Numbered from the stretch's first letter, positions 24,163-32,139 are shown. The stretch is 64,000 nt of DNA from Streptomyces sp. DG1A-41 (GCF_037055355.1 NZ_CP146350.1:4983001-5047000), one strand, 5' to 3'. Notes: a model not told the origin generated them from the sequence alone. A program made the numbers and translations.

Positions 24163-24474
24163 ATGCGGGACGTATATGCGCTACACGGAGGGGCGGCCTC
24201 AGCAAGCCTGCTTCTCGATCCGACCGGTAATCGTCCGGCCATCCTGACTGAGGTAGCCGTATGGCGGGAGGATCAGGGAAAGGGCTGGGGGAGCGAGATT
24301 CTGAGGTTGGTTTGCGCCGAGGCTGATACGGAGGGCATTTCGCTTATGCTCTCGGTCGACCCCGGACCGTGCGGCCTTTCCTACGAAGCCCTAAGGAGTT
24401 GGTATGGCCGTTACGGGTTCGTTGGAGACTCCACCGATGACGTGATGGTCCGGCTTCCTCAAGCTGCTGTGTAG
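24163..24474 (+). CDS. GNAT-family acetyltransferase, moron gene (103 aa)
   Basis: Encoded against the direction of the surrounding late operon. The acetyl-CoA binding motif is seen in TEVAVWREDQGKGWGSEILR (residues ~29-48, Q/RxxGxG/A type). LRSWYGRYGFVG (~80-91) is the usual C-terminal GNAT element. Short for the family (usual 140-160) but it has both key motifs. No Shine-Dalgarno; probably leaderless. Its 3' end overlaps the convergent 24459 gene by 16 bp. It may be expressed in the lysogen and modify a host or invading-phage target; the substrate is unknown. Confidence 0.75.
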   Translation: MRDVYALHGGAASASLLLDPTGNRPAILTEVAVWREDQGKGWGSEILRLVCAEADTEGISLMLSVDPGPCGLSYEALRSWYGRYGFVGDSTDDVMVRLPQAAV

Positions 24475-24845
24475 AAAACCGCTACCTGTCCGCAATACAC
24501 GTGCTCACGGGAGGAGTCGTCAGGGTCGTATCTCGGAGAGTCAATCTCCGTCACGTCCAGGACAAGGGCACCACCAACGGCAGTGTCAGGAAGATCCTCT
24601 AGAAGCTTCTCGCGTACGAGAAGGGCGAGATCGACGGCTTCCTTGCGGTCCATTGAGTAAGCGGCATACTCAACGTCGATCCGGTCCATGCGGTCCCGCA
24701 CAACCCGGAATCCGCCCATGTGCTCTAGGTATATGGCTGTCTCGCCGGTGACGTGGTTGTTGAGGTCACCCAAGACGGAACCCTCAGGGATCTCCGTAAG
24801 GGATTCAAGGTAGGTGACCAGGAACTCAATTGGGTCGATCCTCAT
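24459..24845 (-). CDS. Putative tail terminator / neck protein (128 aa)
   Basis: Fourth gene of the connector block between major capsid and major tail. A 128-aa mixed alpha/beta protein (VDVEYAAYSMDRKEAVDLALLVREKL) matching the usual size and layout of tail terminator proteins. It overlaps the upstream gene by four bases. Confidence 0.65.
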   Translation of the reverse strand: MRIDPIEFLVTYLESLTEIPEGSVLGDLNNHVTGETAIYLEHMGGFRVVRDRMDRIDVEYAAYSMDRKEAVDLALLVREKLLEDLPDTAVGGALVLDVTEIDSPRYDPDDSSREHVYCGQVAVFYTAA

Positions 24846-25204
24846 TCCACCCTCATCTTCAGAAGGGCGCCCTTGAGGTACCTACGGCCCTTGACCCTTC
24901 GGCCTCGGGGACTGGTGAACCCACGCTCTTGCAGCATCGCGTGACGAACCTGCGGATCGTCCTCGATCACCACGTTGCCGAACCAGCCGTGTGCGTCGAG
25001 CCGCACATACGCCTCAAGGTTTTTCTTGATGGCGTTCCAGGGGAGTGGGCTGTGTCCTCGCCTAGGGGCGTCGGTGATGGCTCGGTGAAGCAGCTCACCC
25101 GTGCGCTTGGCTACCAGCTCCTTCACGTCAGGGAGGGACAGCGCTTCGCGCTTCCAGCCCTGGTGAAGCACAAGCCGGGTTCGGGCACCCCTGGGTGTGG
25201 TCAT
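24842..25204 (-). CDS. HK97 gp10-like neck protein (120 aa)
   Basis: Start chosen at ATG 25204 (MTTPRGARTRLVLHQG), which overlaps the upstream stop as ATGA. A basic 120-aa protein in the expected gene position; RTGELLHRAITDAPRRG and DPQVRHAMLQERGFTSPRG fit the gp10-like neck family. Confidence 0.65.
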   Translation of the reverse strand: MTTPRGARTRLVLHQGWKREALSLPDVKELVAKRTGELLHRAITDAPRRGHSPLPWNAIKKNLEAYVRLDAHGWFGNVVIEDDPQVRHAMLQERGFTSPRGRRVKGRRYLKGALLKMRVE

Positions 25205-25518
25205 CGCAGAGCCCTCCAAGCGGACACCTTCAGGTGCCGGCGGGAGGTGTAGCCCCACCGCTCAGGCTCTCCGTCCACCTCATAGAAGGCGTCACCGAGC
25301 TTCACGCGGTCGCCAGAGGCGACCACAGCCCCGAAGGGCAGGAAGACCGTGAGTCGTTCCTGAGACAGGTCACGGTCAGGGGAGAAGGACTCGTAGGCCC
25401 TGTATGGCTGGACAGATGCCGTCCCCTCCCAGACCTTCACGGCCTGGTTCCAGTCGGGACGGCTGGTGTATGCGTTCGTGAGCGTGGGAGCCCGCCAGAC
25501 CTCTACGGGGTCAGTCAT
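25201..25518 (-). CDS. Head-tail stopper / head closure protein (105 aa)
   Basis: Start chosen at ATG 25518 (MTDPVEVWRAPTLTNAYTS). The beta-rich layout, with a region like FLPFGAVVASGDRVKLGDAFYEVDG, is typical of SPP1 gp16-like head closure proteins. It overlaps both neighbours by a few bases. Confidence 0.68.
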   Translation of the reverse strand: MTDPVEVWRAPTLTNAYTSRPDWNQAVKVWEGTASVQPYRAYESFSPDRDLSQERLTVFLPFGAVVASGDRVKLGDAFYEVDGEPERWGYTSRRHLKVSAWRALR

Positions 25519-26110
25519 GGAGAACAACGGGCCCCCTCAGGTCGAGGACAGGGCCTTCCTTGCGGAGCGTCAGGGAGCCGACGGACCCCCGGCGCCAACG
25601 TCCTTGACGGAGGCTGGTCCTGGTGGCCGCTGAGAGCGACTGCGCCGAGCTGGCACCTGAGAAGGTGACTTCGACCTCTCCGACCCGCTCTGACTCCACA
25701 CCGGGGGAGAGCGCAAGCCATCTGATCACCTCTGAGCAGGTGATTGCCCTGAGGGAAGCGGGAGCGTCCTCGTAGCCCCAAGAGGCGGTGAGGGTCACCG
25801 CGGATTCTCCCCAGCCGGCATCACGGGTCAGATGACGGCCGTTGAAGGTGTAGTCAGTGACCGCCTGGCCGTCGACCAGGACGGCCGACACGGTGAGGAA
25901 GGTCTGATAGCGAGTCGGGACAGGGAGGACACAGCCGCCCTCGGGATAGAGGGTGATGCTCTGGTCACTCCGCCTGTCCATGTCTCGGCCGCAGTAGTCC
26001 TCAACGAGTCCCGTAACGTCTGCCAGGAAGGCGGAGACACGAGCTGTTTCGTCTGCGGCGACGGGCCGCCCAAGACGGGCGGCCACATCGTCAACGGAAG
26101 CCAGAGGCAA
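25511..26110 (-). CDS. Head-tail connector (gp6/gp15-like adaptor, 199 aa)
   Basis: MPLASVDDVAARLGRPVAADE...VTGLVEDYCGRDM is the classic N-terminus of phage head-tail adaptor proteins. The remainder is beta-rich followed by a helical C-terminus. Directly follows the capsid gene. Confidence 0.78.
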   Translation of the reverse strand: MPLASVDDVAARLGRPVAADETARVSAFLADVTGLVEDYCGRDMDRRSDQSITLYPEGGCVLPVPTRYQTFLTVSAVLVDGQAVTDYTFNGRHLTRDAGWGESAVTLTASWGYEDAPASLRAITCSEVIRWLALSPGVESERVGEVEVTFSGASSAQSLSAATRTSLRQGRWRRGSVGSLTLRKEGPVLDLRGPVVLHD

Positions 26111-26119
26111 GGCGCCTCC

Positions 26120-27160
26120 TTACACCGCGTTGTGAGACGTAATCAGCGCCTCGACGTTCTGCGCCACGATGAGCTGTTCTGGCCTGATCACCTTGCTGTC
26201 GTAGATGACACGGCTCTTGATGGCGTTGGTGAACTTCGCCTCTGGCTGGTATGCCTGCATCTCCGCGAACGGAACGATGAGCGAAACCGCAGAGGTTGAG
26301 CCCATGAACATGTCCACGCTGGAGAAGTCCGTGTGACGGTTCTTGACAAGCTTCTCAGTGGAACGGGTGTGTGAACCCAGGGTGTTCGCGACGCGAACCG
26401 GGACACCGAGAATCTGACCGATGACACCGGAAGGCATAACCGCGCCCCCACCGAAGTGGCTGGCATCGATGAACTTCGGGTCACGCAGAAGCGCAGAACG
26501 CAGCTTCGGGGAGATAAACAGGAATCGATCCTGACCGGCGCCCTTGATGTCGAGGTTTTCGAGCATCGCCACGACGAAGTCATAGACAGAAATGTCAACG
26601 CCCGCAGTGAAGTTAGCGTCAACAATGGCGTCAATCTTGCCGTGCAGAGCGGGCAGACCCGAAACGGTCGCGTTGCGGTCCTCGGAGCCGTTCAGGTCCT
26701 TACCAGCGACCGCCGCAAGAATCGTCTTGGCAATGAGCGAATCCATGGTGTTCGCCAGAGTGCGAGCACGCTGCTTGACCAGATTCGACATGAGGTCAAT
26801 ACCGGTCTTGGTCTGGAGCTGGTGAAGGTTGTCAAGCTCCAGGTGGAACGAGCTGCCCTTAGCAACGGTCATCTTGATGTACTCAAGTGCCGCGTGGTCC
26901 GCCGTACCGATAGAACCGTAAGCCTTGACGATCCCCTTATCGGTCACCGTGTCGACGAAGTGCGGGATCCGCACGACATCGCCCTCACGCCGGAACTCGC
27001 CCTCATACTGGCGATTCACGATCTCCGGGGAACCGAGTACAAGATTGTCGTCCAGGTCCTCAAGGAGCTGGGCAGTCCAAATCTCGGGAATGAAATGGCC
27101 GCCTGGGGCCTGGAGCTGGCCGGCACCTGGGTTGTTACCGGCCTGAGTGGTAAAGGTCAT
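26120..27160 (-). CDS. Major capsid protein, P22-type HK97 fold (346 aa)
   Basis: ATG at 27160. The N-terminus has FIPEIWTAQLLEDLDDNLVLGSP, typical of P22 coat-like capsid proteins of actinophages. The middle has the expected VVAMLENLDIKGAGQDRFLFISP. Expected to be the most abundant structural protein, assembling on the 27176 scaffold. AGGTAACGC upstream. Confidence 0.88.
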   Translation of the reverse strand: MTFTTQAGNNPGAGQLQAPGGHFIPEIWTAQLLEDLDDNLVLGSPEIVNRQYEGEFRREGDVVRIPHFVDTVTDKGIVKAYGSIGTADHAALEYIKMTVAKGSSFHLELDNLHQLQTKTGIDLMSNLVKQRARTLANTMDSLIAKTILAAVAGKDLNGSEDRNATVSGLPALHGKIDAIVDANFTAGVDISVYDFVVAMLENLDIKGAGQDRFLFISPKLRSALLRDPKFIDASHFGGGAVMPSGVIGQILGVPVRVANTLGSHTRSTEKLVKNRHTDFSSVDMFMGSTSAVSLIVPFAEMQAYQPEAKFTNAIKSRVIYDSKVIRPEQLIVAQNVEALITSHNAV

Positions 27161-27175
27161 GCGTTACCTCATTTT

Positions 27176-27754
27176 TCAGAGGTCCCCCCGCATAAGAGCA
27201 TCGAGCTTGCCAGCCTTTCGAGCAGCAGCTACCTCCTGGGGAGACATACGGGAAAGGGCGTCACGGCCGATCTGACCGGCGGCATAACCCCCGGAATCGC
27301 CCTGACGGCCAAGGCCAATCCCCTGGGCAAATTCAGGGGTCTTGGACGGCTGCGGAAGGGACGACACAAACGTCTGAATTGCAGTCGAGTCAGGAGATCC
27401 GTCAGCGCCAAGGAAGCGCTGAACGTTCAGGAACTCGGCAGGCGGCAGAGTCACACCAGCGGTAGCGGCCTGTACCCGAAGCTCCGCCTCAACAAGGCGG
27501 GATCCAACCTCGGAGAGAGCCGCATTGCGCGCCTCTTCCCTGGCCTTCTCAATCGCCTTCTCGGCGTCCGTCATGGACGCTTCCTTGAGCGACGAAAGCT
27601 CAGTCCGGGCCTCGTTAAAGTTCTTCTCGTTCCGACGGCTGAGTGCCTTCCAGCGCTCTACGTCCGCCTGAAGCTCCTCGACGGTCGGAGCCTTCTGGGC
27701 CTCGGTGCCGGCGGGAGCCTGCTGGTTGTTCTCGGTCTGCGTGGTGTCGTCCAT
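27176..27754 (-). CDS. Scaffold protein (192 aa)
   Basis: Start chosen at ATG 27754 (MDDTTQTENNQQAPAGTEAQ). Gln/Glu/Ala-rich helical coiled coil in the centre (EELQADVERWKALSRRNEKNFNEA...) and a basic C-terminus, the standard make-up of a scaffolding protein encoded directly before the coat protein. A minus-strand terminator lies upstream. Confidence 0.78.
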   Translation of the reverse strand: MDDTTQTENNQQAPAGTEAQKAPTVEELQADVERWKALSRRNEKNFNEARTELSSLKEASMTDAEKAIEKAREEARNAALSEVGSRLVEAELRVQAATAGVTLPPAEFLNVQRFLGADGSPDSTAIQTFVSSLPQPSKTPEFAQGIGLGRQGDSGGYAAGQIGRDALSRMSPQEVAAARKAGKLDALMRGDL

Positions 27755-27779
27755 GGGAGCCTTCCATTTCGGTGGCATC

Positions 27780-27804
27780 AAAAAAGGCCCCCATTTCGGG
27801 AGCC
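27780..27804 (-). terminator. Intrinsic terminator between portal and scaffold genes
   Basis: On the minus strand GGCTCCC, five bases, GGGGGCC and six T. It could lower transcription of the capsid genes unless they have their own promoter or antitermination. Confidence 0.8.
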
Positions 27805-27822
27805 GTCCTTAAGTGGTGTGGG

Positions 27823-29247
27823 CTAAGCAGCCTTGCGGGCTGCGTTACCCGAATTGCCCTGAGGAGCCTTGCGGGCCGCCTTCTCGGCGTCCTGCTGGCC
27901 GTTAGGCTGTTCCGGCTGAGGGGCCGGGTACTTCTTCGCCAATTCCATTGCGTCCTTGGCGTCCTGCTCCCGCATGACGCGGAATCGCTCAATCTGCTGC
28001 GGGGTGTAACCAGCATCAAGAAGGAGCTGATCTCGGGGAACGCCGATCATCTGAGCCTTCAGAAGGGCGTCATAATGCTGTGCTTCAGTCCGGTTCTCAG
28101 GGTCGCGCCAGATAACCTCAGCCCCGTGGGCATCGGCTCTCTTGTCTCCCATAACTCGGAACGCCAACCTCATGATGCGTTCCCAGGCCTCACCGAAGTG
28201 CAGCATGCGTTCCCGCGTCTTAGCGATAAGGCCAGCCTCCGCAGAGGTGATGGACTCACCGGAGGGCGCCGTACCGCCGTTCAGCAGGAAATAATGGAAT
28301 GGGACCCTCGATGTGCTGGCCAGGTGCTGGACTAGCATTTGGACCAGATTCACATAATTCTTCAGGTCGGCGGCTTCGAATTGTCCAAAACGAACGTCGG
28401 GGTTTTCGGCCTGAAGGAGCTTGTCAACGGCGACCTTGTAAGGCTCGACAGGGCGTCCCTGCTCGTCCTCCTGGATCTCCAGGCCGGTCACGTAACGCTG
28501 CGGCCAAGCCGCGTACTCGCTGGCTACCAGTGCGTCAGCAACGGTCTTGTTGATGGCGTCCTGGAGGGGGATGACCACAGCGAGGTCAGATAGAAAGGGG
28601 CCAGTCAAGCGAGACCGGTTGGGGATCGGGATGACCGGAGGTTCCCCCAGGGGGTTCTTGGCGGCCTTGTAGTCGCCCCACTGACCGGTCATACCTGAGC
28701 CCGTGTAAACGAAGCCATTCCACCAGAGCGTGACGAATTCACGACCCCAGTCGTCCGTATAAAATTTGGCGGCTGCCTCGATATCCCAGCGACTTCCAGG
28801 CTTGTACTGGACCACCACATTCTCAGCGCTCTCGATGCTGATAGTCGGCTGGCCGGCACCGTCCGCCCAGACGATGGCGTAGGAAACTCCGTGCACCATC
28901 GCGTCAAGGTGAGCAGCGTTCGCTTCCGCGTCCAGGTGATTTCGCTGCCAGATCTCGCGGGCGTCCTTGTCCCCGCCCGGCTCATCCGTCATCTGGAACC
29001 CATCGATGAACATTCGCTCATTCACCGAGTCGACGATGAGCCCACAGAAGTTGTCCGACCAGCCATCAAAGATGCGGCCAAACTCCGACTGGTACTTAGC
29101 CTGAGCGAACACCATCTTTTGGTGCTTGCCGTCGTAGTAGTCCGAGCAGAACCGGAGATAGGTCCGGCGCCTGAGTAGCTTTGCGTGTAGCCAGTCCACC
29201 CACCCCGAGGGGGAGTTAGGTGGAGACCCAACCTCAATATCGGCCAA
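27823..29247 (-). CDS. Portal protein, SPP1 Gp6-like (474 aa)
   Basis: ATG at 29247 (MADIEVGSPPNSPSGWVDWL). The full-length portal family pattern is present, including FSDNFCGLIVDSVNERM-type wing and stem segments, FVTLWWNGFVYTG and the long clip/stem helices with VASEYAAWPQRYVTGLEI. Forms the dodecameric ring at the DNA entry vertex and docks the terminase. The C-terminus is Gln/Ala-rich. It lies three bases after the terminase gene. Confidence 0.9.
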   Translation of the reverse strand: MADIEVGSPPNSPSGWVDWLHAKLLRRRTYLRFCSDYYDGKHQKMVFAQAKYQSEFGRIFDGWSDNFCGLIVDSVNERMFIDGFQMTDEPGGDKDAREIWQRNHLDAEANAAHLDAMVHGVSYAIVWADGAGQPTISIESAENVVVQYKPGSRWDIEAAAKFYTDDWGREFVTLWWNGFVYTGSGMTGQWGDYKAAKNPLGEPPVIPIPNRSRLTGPFLSDLAVVIPLQDAINKTVADALVASEYAAWPQRYVTGLEIQEDEQGRPVEPYKVAVDKLLQAENPDVRFGQFEAADLKNYVNLVQMLVQHLASTSRVPFHYFLLNGGTAPSGESITSAEAGLIAKTRERMLHFGEAWERIMRLAFRVMGDKRADAHGAEVIWRDPENRTEAQHYDALLKAQMIGVPRDQLLLDAGYTPQQIERFRVMREQDAKDAMELAKKYPAPQPEQPNGQQDAEKAARKAPQGNSGNAARKAA

Positions 29248-29250
29248 CGG

Positions 29251-30633
29251 CTACCACCCCACTACTCTGGACCTCCGAATCTGCATGCGGCCATCAGCGA
29301 TGGCGTCAGCTCTCGCTTCAAGAGCGAGCACGGCACACACGGCAAGGTCGATCTTCCTTTTGGATCTCGGGCTGTCTTTCTGAATGAGGAGCCCCTGAGG
29401 AACCTCACGAGTAACGGCGTTCAGCACGTGGCGAGTGAGCCGGTAATCTCCGTCGTGCTTCAGGTCACCGACCATTGCGGCAGTGCGGAAGCGTTCAACG
29501 GCCTGCGTCATCCTCGTTGGCTTGTTCGTCCAGAACTCAAATACGGTGTCGTCACCGTGCTCGATAGCCCAACGGCCGATGTTCTCTTGCCAATACGGCG
29601 GATCGCAGTACATCCAGGCGACCCGATACGTCTTGAAGGCGCTATTAACTGCGGCCTCAACGGCGAGAACGTCAACTTCCCAGTCATCAGGAGCGTTCTC
29701 AGGACGCTCCCAAACGCCGAGGACAAACAACTTGGCATCTCGGAGGCGAACGCCGCACAGCCCAGTTGAGTCACCGCGGATCGAGCCGTCAAAGCCGATG
29801 GCTATTTGATCGCCCGGCTTGATCGGGTCGTCCTCCGAGTAACAGGCATCCCACTCGCTCTTACTCATCCAGCCGTCGGAACTCTCCGCGATCTGGTTGA
29901 AGAAGAAGCGGCAATACGTGCTGTCGGGTGTCGTGCGGTCGTAGATAATCGTTCGTGTCAGGCCGTCAATGTCGGCCCACGTTGCATCGCCATACGCCTC
30001 TATGAGGGCCGCTCGAACGGCCTCGGGGTCTCTGATGTCCTCCAGGGCTATGGAGCCCTCAAGGCAGTCGTAGAGCCAATAACCCTGAGCGACCATCTCA
30101 GACTCATGGATGATCTGAGCTACGGAATCCTCGTTGGGCGAGTAGGCATTGGTCGTTGAGACCCAGCGGGAACCCGCCTTGGTTGTCTTCTCGATATTCC
30201 GCTTCAACGTCTGGAAGAAGTCTGGGCCCCCATTCGAGGAAACCCAGTGATGGCATTCGTCCATAAGGCAAAACGACGGCCGATTTCCCTCGTTGGTCCT
30301 GCCCGCAGTGGCCTTAGGCTTGATGCTTCCAGGCTTGCCAGACTTGAACTGGACGATCATCTTTCCGATGTCCAGACCGTAAATAGCTTCGGCTGGAGAC
30401 TCCGAAAGCATGCCTCGGATCATGTCCATTGTCTGTTCCGTCTGATCGAGCGCAGTGGCGCCAATCTGAACGACAGGCAGAGGGACGGGCTTACCTACTG
30501 GGAGGCCGAAGGCGTCGAAGTGAGAGAACCTGCAAGGGCCTAGGAACTCGACAATGGCGAGAGCCGCCAGCAGTGGAGTCTTGCTAAGCCCCAGCCCTTC
30601 GCTCGTCGGAGCGTTGCGGCTGAGTAGGTCCAC
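29251..30633 (-). CDS. Terminase large subunit, main part (frameshifted gene)
   Basis: Carries most of the packaging motor: Walker B CLMDECHHW near residue 125 of this frame and the C-terminal RNase-H-like nuclease (IAIGFDGSIRGDSTGLCGV; YCDPPYW; IDLAVCAVLALEARADA). The true N-terminus and the start of the Walker A region (LRRAKGWG...) lie in another frame (30540-30818). The join is at the GGGG run 30589-30592. The listed GTG at 30633 is only the open-frame start, not a real one. The enzyme would be nonfunctional unless the base is a sequencing error or the ribosome shifts. Confidence 0.85.
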   Translation of the reverse strand: MDLLSRNAPTSEGLGLSKTPLLAALAIVEFLGPCRFSHFDAFGLPVGKPVPLPVVQIGATALDQTEQTMDMIRGMLSESPAEAIYGLDIGKMIVQFKSGKPGSIKPKATAGRTNEGNRPSFCLMDECHHWVSSNGGPDFFQTLKRNIEKTTKAGSRWVSTTNAYSPNEDSVAQIIHESEMVAQGYWLYDCLEGSIALEDIRDPEAVRAALIEAYGDATWADIDGLTRTIIYDRTTPDSTYCRFFFNQIAESSDGWMSKSEWDACYSEDDPIKPGDQIAIGFDGSIRGDSTGLCGVRLRDAKLFVLGVWERPENAPDDWEVDVLAVEAAVNSAFKTYRVAWMYCDPPYWQENIGRWAIEHGDDTVFEFWTNKPTRMTQAVERFRTAAMVGDLKHDGDYRLTRHVLNAVTREVPQGLLIQKDSPRSKRKIDLAVCAVLALEARADAIADGRMQIRRSRVVGW

Positions 30634-30818
30634 CCCCCATCAGGTCGGATGCTGTAGAACCACAGCACAAACCTCAACTGCTCGGGAGTGAATTTCCACG
30701 GCTCACCCGCCGTGTCTCCGTCCGGCTGAACAATGAACTTCTGAGCCCAACGAATAATCTGGTATCCCAGAGTCTCATTCGGCTTCGGGACCCCTGCGGG
30801 CAGATTTCCTGTCTGCAA
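30540..30818 (-). CDS. Terminase large subunit, N-terminal part (frameshifted)
   Basis: ATG at 30818 (MQTGNLPAGVPKPNETLGYQ) opens a typical terminase N-terminus (FTPEQLRFVLWFYSI, then SAATLRRAKGWG). After GWG this frame runs into unrelated residues and stops, while the -1 frame continues with LSKTPLLAALAIVEFLGP. One extra G in the 30589-30592 run would restore a single ~520-aa protein. Confidence 0.8.
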   Translation of the reverse strand: MQTGNLPAGVPKPNETLGYQIIRWAQKFIVQPDGDTAGEPWKFTPEQLRFVLWFYSIRPDGGWTYSAATLRRAKGWGLARLHCWRLSPLSSS

Positions 30819-30832
30819 GGATCACCGCCTAT

Positions 30833-31255
30833 CTAGGAGCCGTTCAGCAGCTTGTAAAGCTCCTCATCCATGTCCACCTCTTCAGGCGCCTCAGGCGCTG
30901 CGGGCTCGCCCTCGCCGGGCTTCTCGAAAGTCATTCGGAGTCGGGCGCGGTCCTCGACCGTCGCGCCCCACTTGGCGACGCGCTGACGGATCTCACCCGC
31001 CAACTTGAGGTCACCCAGAAACAGGCCGTCGACGAGCTTCGTCGTGAGCTCAAGCTCAGCCCAGTCGGTCTCAGTCCAAGCCGCTGTCTGCGGGGAGGTG
31101 CTCCAGGTACGCCAGAAGCGCTTAGCTCCAGGGGTGGAGATGCCGAGTCCCTTAGGCAGCTCGCGGCCGGGCTGAGGCTCCGCCGGCAACGTCTGTGCGT
31201 GCTCGTGGACGTTGCGCCGTTGCGCGTTCTCCTTGGGGGCTGGTCCTCGTGTCAC
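30833..31255 (-). CDS. Terminase small subunit-like protein (140 aa)
   Basis: GTG start at 31255 gives MTRGPAPKENAQRRN, the usual start of actinophage small terminase-like proteins. LPKGLGISTPGAKRFWRTW and WAELELTTKLVDGLFLGDLKLAGEIRQR (residues ~45-95) are family-typical. It should recognise the packaging site and hand DNA to the large subunit. The start overlaps the small gene at 31252 (GTGA). Confidence 0.8.
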   Translation of the reverse strand: MTRGPAPKENAQRRNVHEHAQTLPAEPQPGRELPKGLGISTPGAKRFWRTWSTSPQTAAWTETDWAELELTTKLVDGLFLGDLKLAGEIRQRVAKWGATVEDRARLRMTFEKPGEGEPAAPEAPEEVDMDEELYKLLNGS

Positions 31256-31413
31256 GGGAGGCGCACCCCCGAGAGGTCCATGTCCACGAGGTCCGCCAGG
31301 TCCTCGATCTCGAAGAGCGCGTCTTGACGCCAACTCCGCTTCCGTTCGGCCCGGTTGGGCTGGTCAGCGGCTCGCAGGCGAGGGCCTTCGGGCTCGTCCT
31401 GGCGCTCGATCAT
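31252..31413 (-). CDS. Small acidic/basic protein before terminase (53 aa)
   Basis: ATG at 31413 (MIERQDEPEGPRLRAADQ). AAGGGAAG-like purines lie about 10-15 bases upstream. The C-terminal part (DALFEIEDLADLVDMDLSG) is acidic. The 4-bp overlap with the terminase small subunit start supports coupled translation. Function unknown. Confidence 0.5.
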   Translation of the reverse strand: MIERQDEPEGPRLRAADQPNRAERKRSWRQDALFEIEDLADLVDMDLSGVRLP

Positions 31414-31441
31414 TGGTGCATCACTTCCCTGAGGTAACAAC

Positions 31442-31465
31442 AACAAAGGCCCCTCCTCGGGGGCC
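31442..31465 (-). terminator. Intrinsic terminator between tRNA cluster and terminase genes
   Basis: On the minus strand GGCCCC, a 6-base loop, GGGGCC and TTTGTTG. It ends the tRNA transcript before the structural operon. Confidence 0.7.
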
Positions 31466-31470
31466 GGTGA

Positions 31471-31546
31471 TGGTCTAGTCGGCAGGTCTCGAACCTGCGG
31501 CCTCCGCATCCCAAATGCGGCGCTCTGCCTACTGAGCTACGACCAG
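31471..31546 (-). tRNA. tRNA-Pro (TGG)
   Basis: Complete 76-nt cloverleaf: acceptor CTGGTCG/CGACTAG, anticodon stem CCGCA/TGCGG with loop TTTGGGA, T arm GCAGG-TTCGAGA-CCTGC. The only tRNA of the cluster with encoded CCA. Confidence 0.9.
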
Positions 31547-31697
31547 AGGAACCCGCCACCAGGGCCGAGCTGGTGTATGCGGGCCTGCACCGATTTCCCC
31601 GGCGCTGTATGTCCGGGCCACCTCGTGCGTGCCAGGGTGGTTGTGGTCAAGGCGTGCCCCCAGGTCGACCACGGGGCAGAGGCGATGACCACCACTG
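31547..31697 (-). other. 150-bp gap inside the tRNA cluster
   Basis: No tRNA fold, convincing ORF or terminator found on either strand. It may be the remains of lost tRNA genes or simply spacer. Confidence 0.4.
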
Positions 31698-31770
31698 CTG
31701 AGCCGGTTGGACTCGAACCAACATCCCCCGGTTTTGGAGACCGGTGCTCTTCCGATTGAGCTACGTCCCA
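31698..31770 (-). tRNA. tRNA-Trp (CCA)
   Basis: Cloverleaf with anticodon stem CCGGT/ACCGG and loop CTCCAAA, T arm GTTGG-TTCGAGT-CCAAC. The acceptor TGGGACG/CGGCTCA has one A-G mismatch. Discriminator G; CCA not encoded. Confidence 0.85.
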
Positions 31771-31832
31771 TTGCGAGAGAGCCGCCCTCTGGCGGCCGAG
31801 GAGTGCATGCCCCGCTTACGTCTCTCGCTCCG

Positions 31833-31905
31833 TGAATCTGGTTGGACTCGAACCAACGGCCAGAGGATTAAGAGTCCCCCGCTCTACCAACTGAGCTACA
31901 GATCC
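31833..31905 (-). tRNA. tRNA-Lys (CTT)
   Basis: 73-nt cloverleaf, acceptor GGATCTG/CAGATTC, anticodon loop CTCTTAA, T arm GTTGG-TTCGAGT-CCAAC, discriminator A. Confidence 0.9.
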
Positions 31906-31909
31906 AAAG

Positions 31910-31982
31910 TGGCGGGAGCGGGGATCGAACCCGCGGCCTCCGGGTTATGAGCCCGGCGCGCTACCAACTGCGCTATCCCGCT
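31910..31982 (-). tRNA. tRNA-Met (CAT), initiator-like
   Basis: Anticodon stem CCGGG/CCCGG with loop CTCATAA carries the three G-C pairs (29-31 with 39-41) typical of initiator tRNA, and the first acceptor pair is an A-C mismatch. The D-stem pair 11-24 is C-G, as in elongators. It is thus a mixed type and could be an initiator-like variant. Confidence 0.85.
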
Positions 31983-31986
31983 ACAG

Positions 31987-32058
31987 CTCCCCGCCAAGGA
32001 CTCGAACCTCAACTTCCGGGTCCAGGGCCCGGCGTGCTGCCAATTGCACCAGCAGGGA
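31987..32058 (-). tRNA. tRNA-Gln (CTG)
   Basis: Acceptor TCCCTGC/GCGGGGA, anticodon stem CCGGG/CCCGG with loop CCCTGGA, T stem weakened by two G-U type pairs. Confidence 0.82.
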
Positions 32059-32062
32059 ACGG

Positions 32063-32134
32063 CTGACATGGCTGGACTCGAACCAGCAACCTCGGGATTA
32101 ACAGTCCCTCGCTCTGCCATTGAGCTACACGTCA
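32063..32134 (-). tRNA. tRNA-Asn (GTT)
   Basis: Acceptor TGACGTG/CATGTCA, anticodon loop CTGTTAA, T arm GCTGG-TTCGAGT-CCAGC, discriminator G. Confidence 0.88.
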
Positions 32135-32139
32135 ATGAG

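Noticed and set aside
26456..27826. Plus-strand 456-codon ORF opposite capsid and scaffold
   Set aside because: No ribosome binding site, no domain, and fully antisense to two well-supported structural genes.
30540..30633. Programmed frameshift in the terminase large subunit
   Set aside because: No canonical slippery heptamer in the right phase, and such recoding is not established for this gene. A one-base error or mutation in the G run is simpler.
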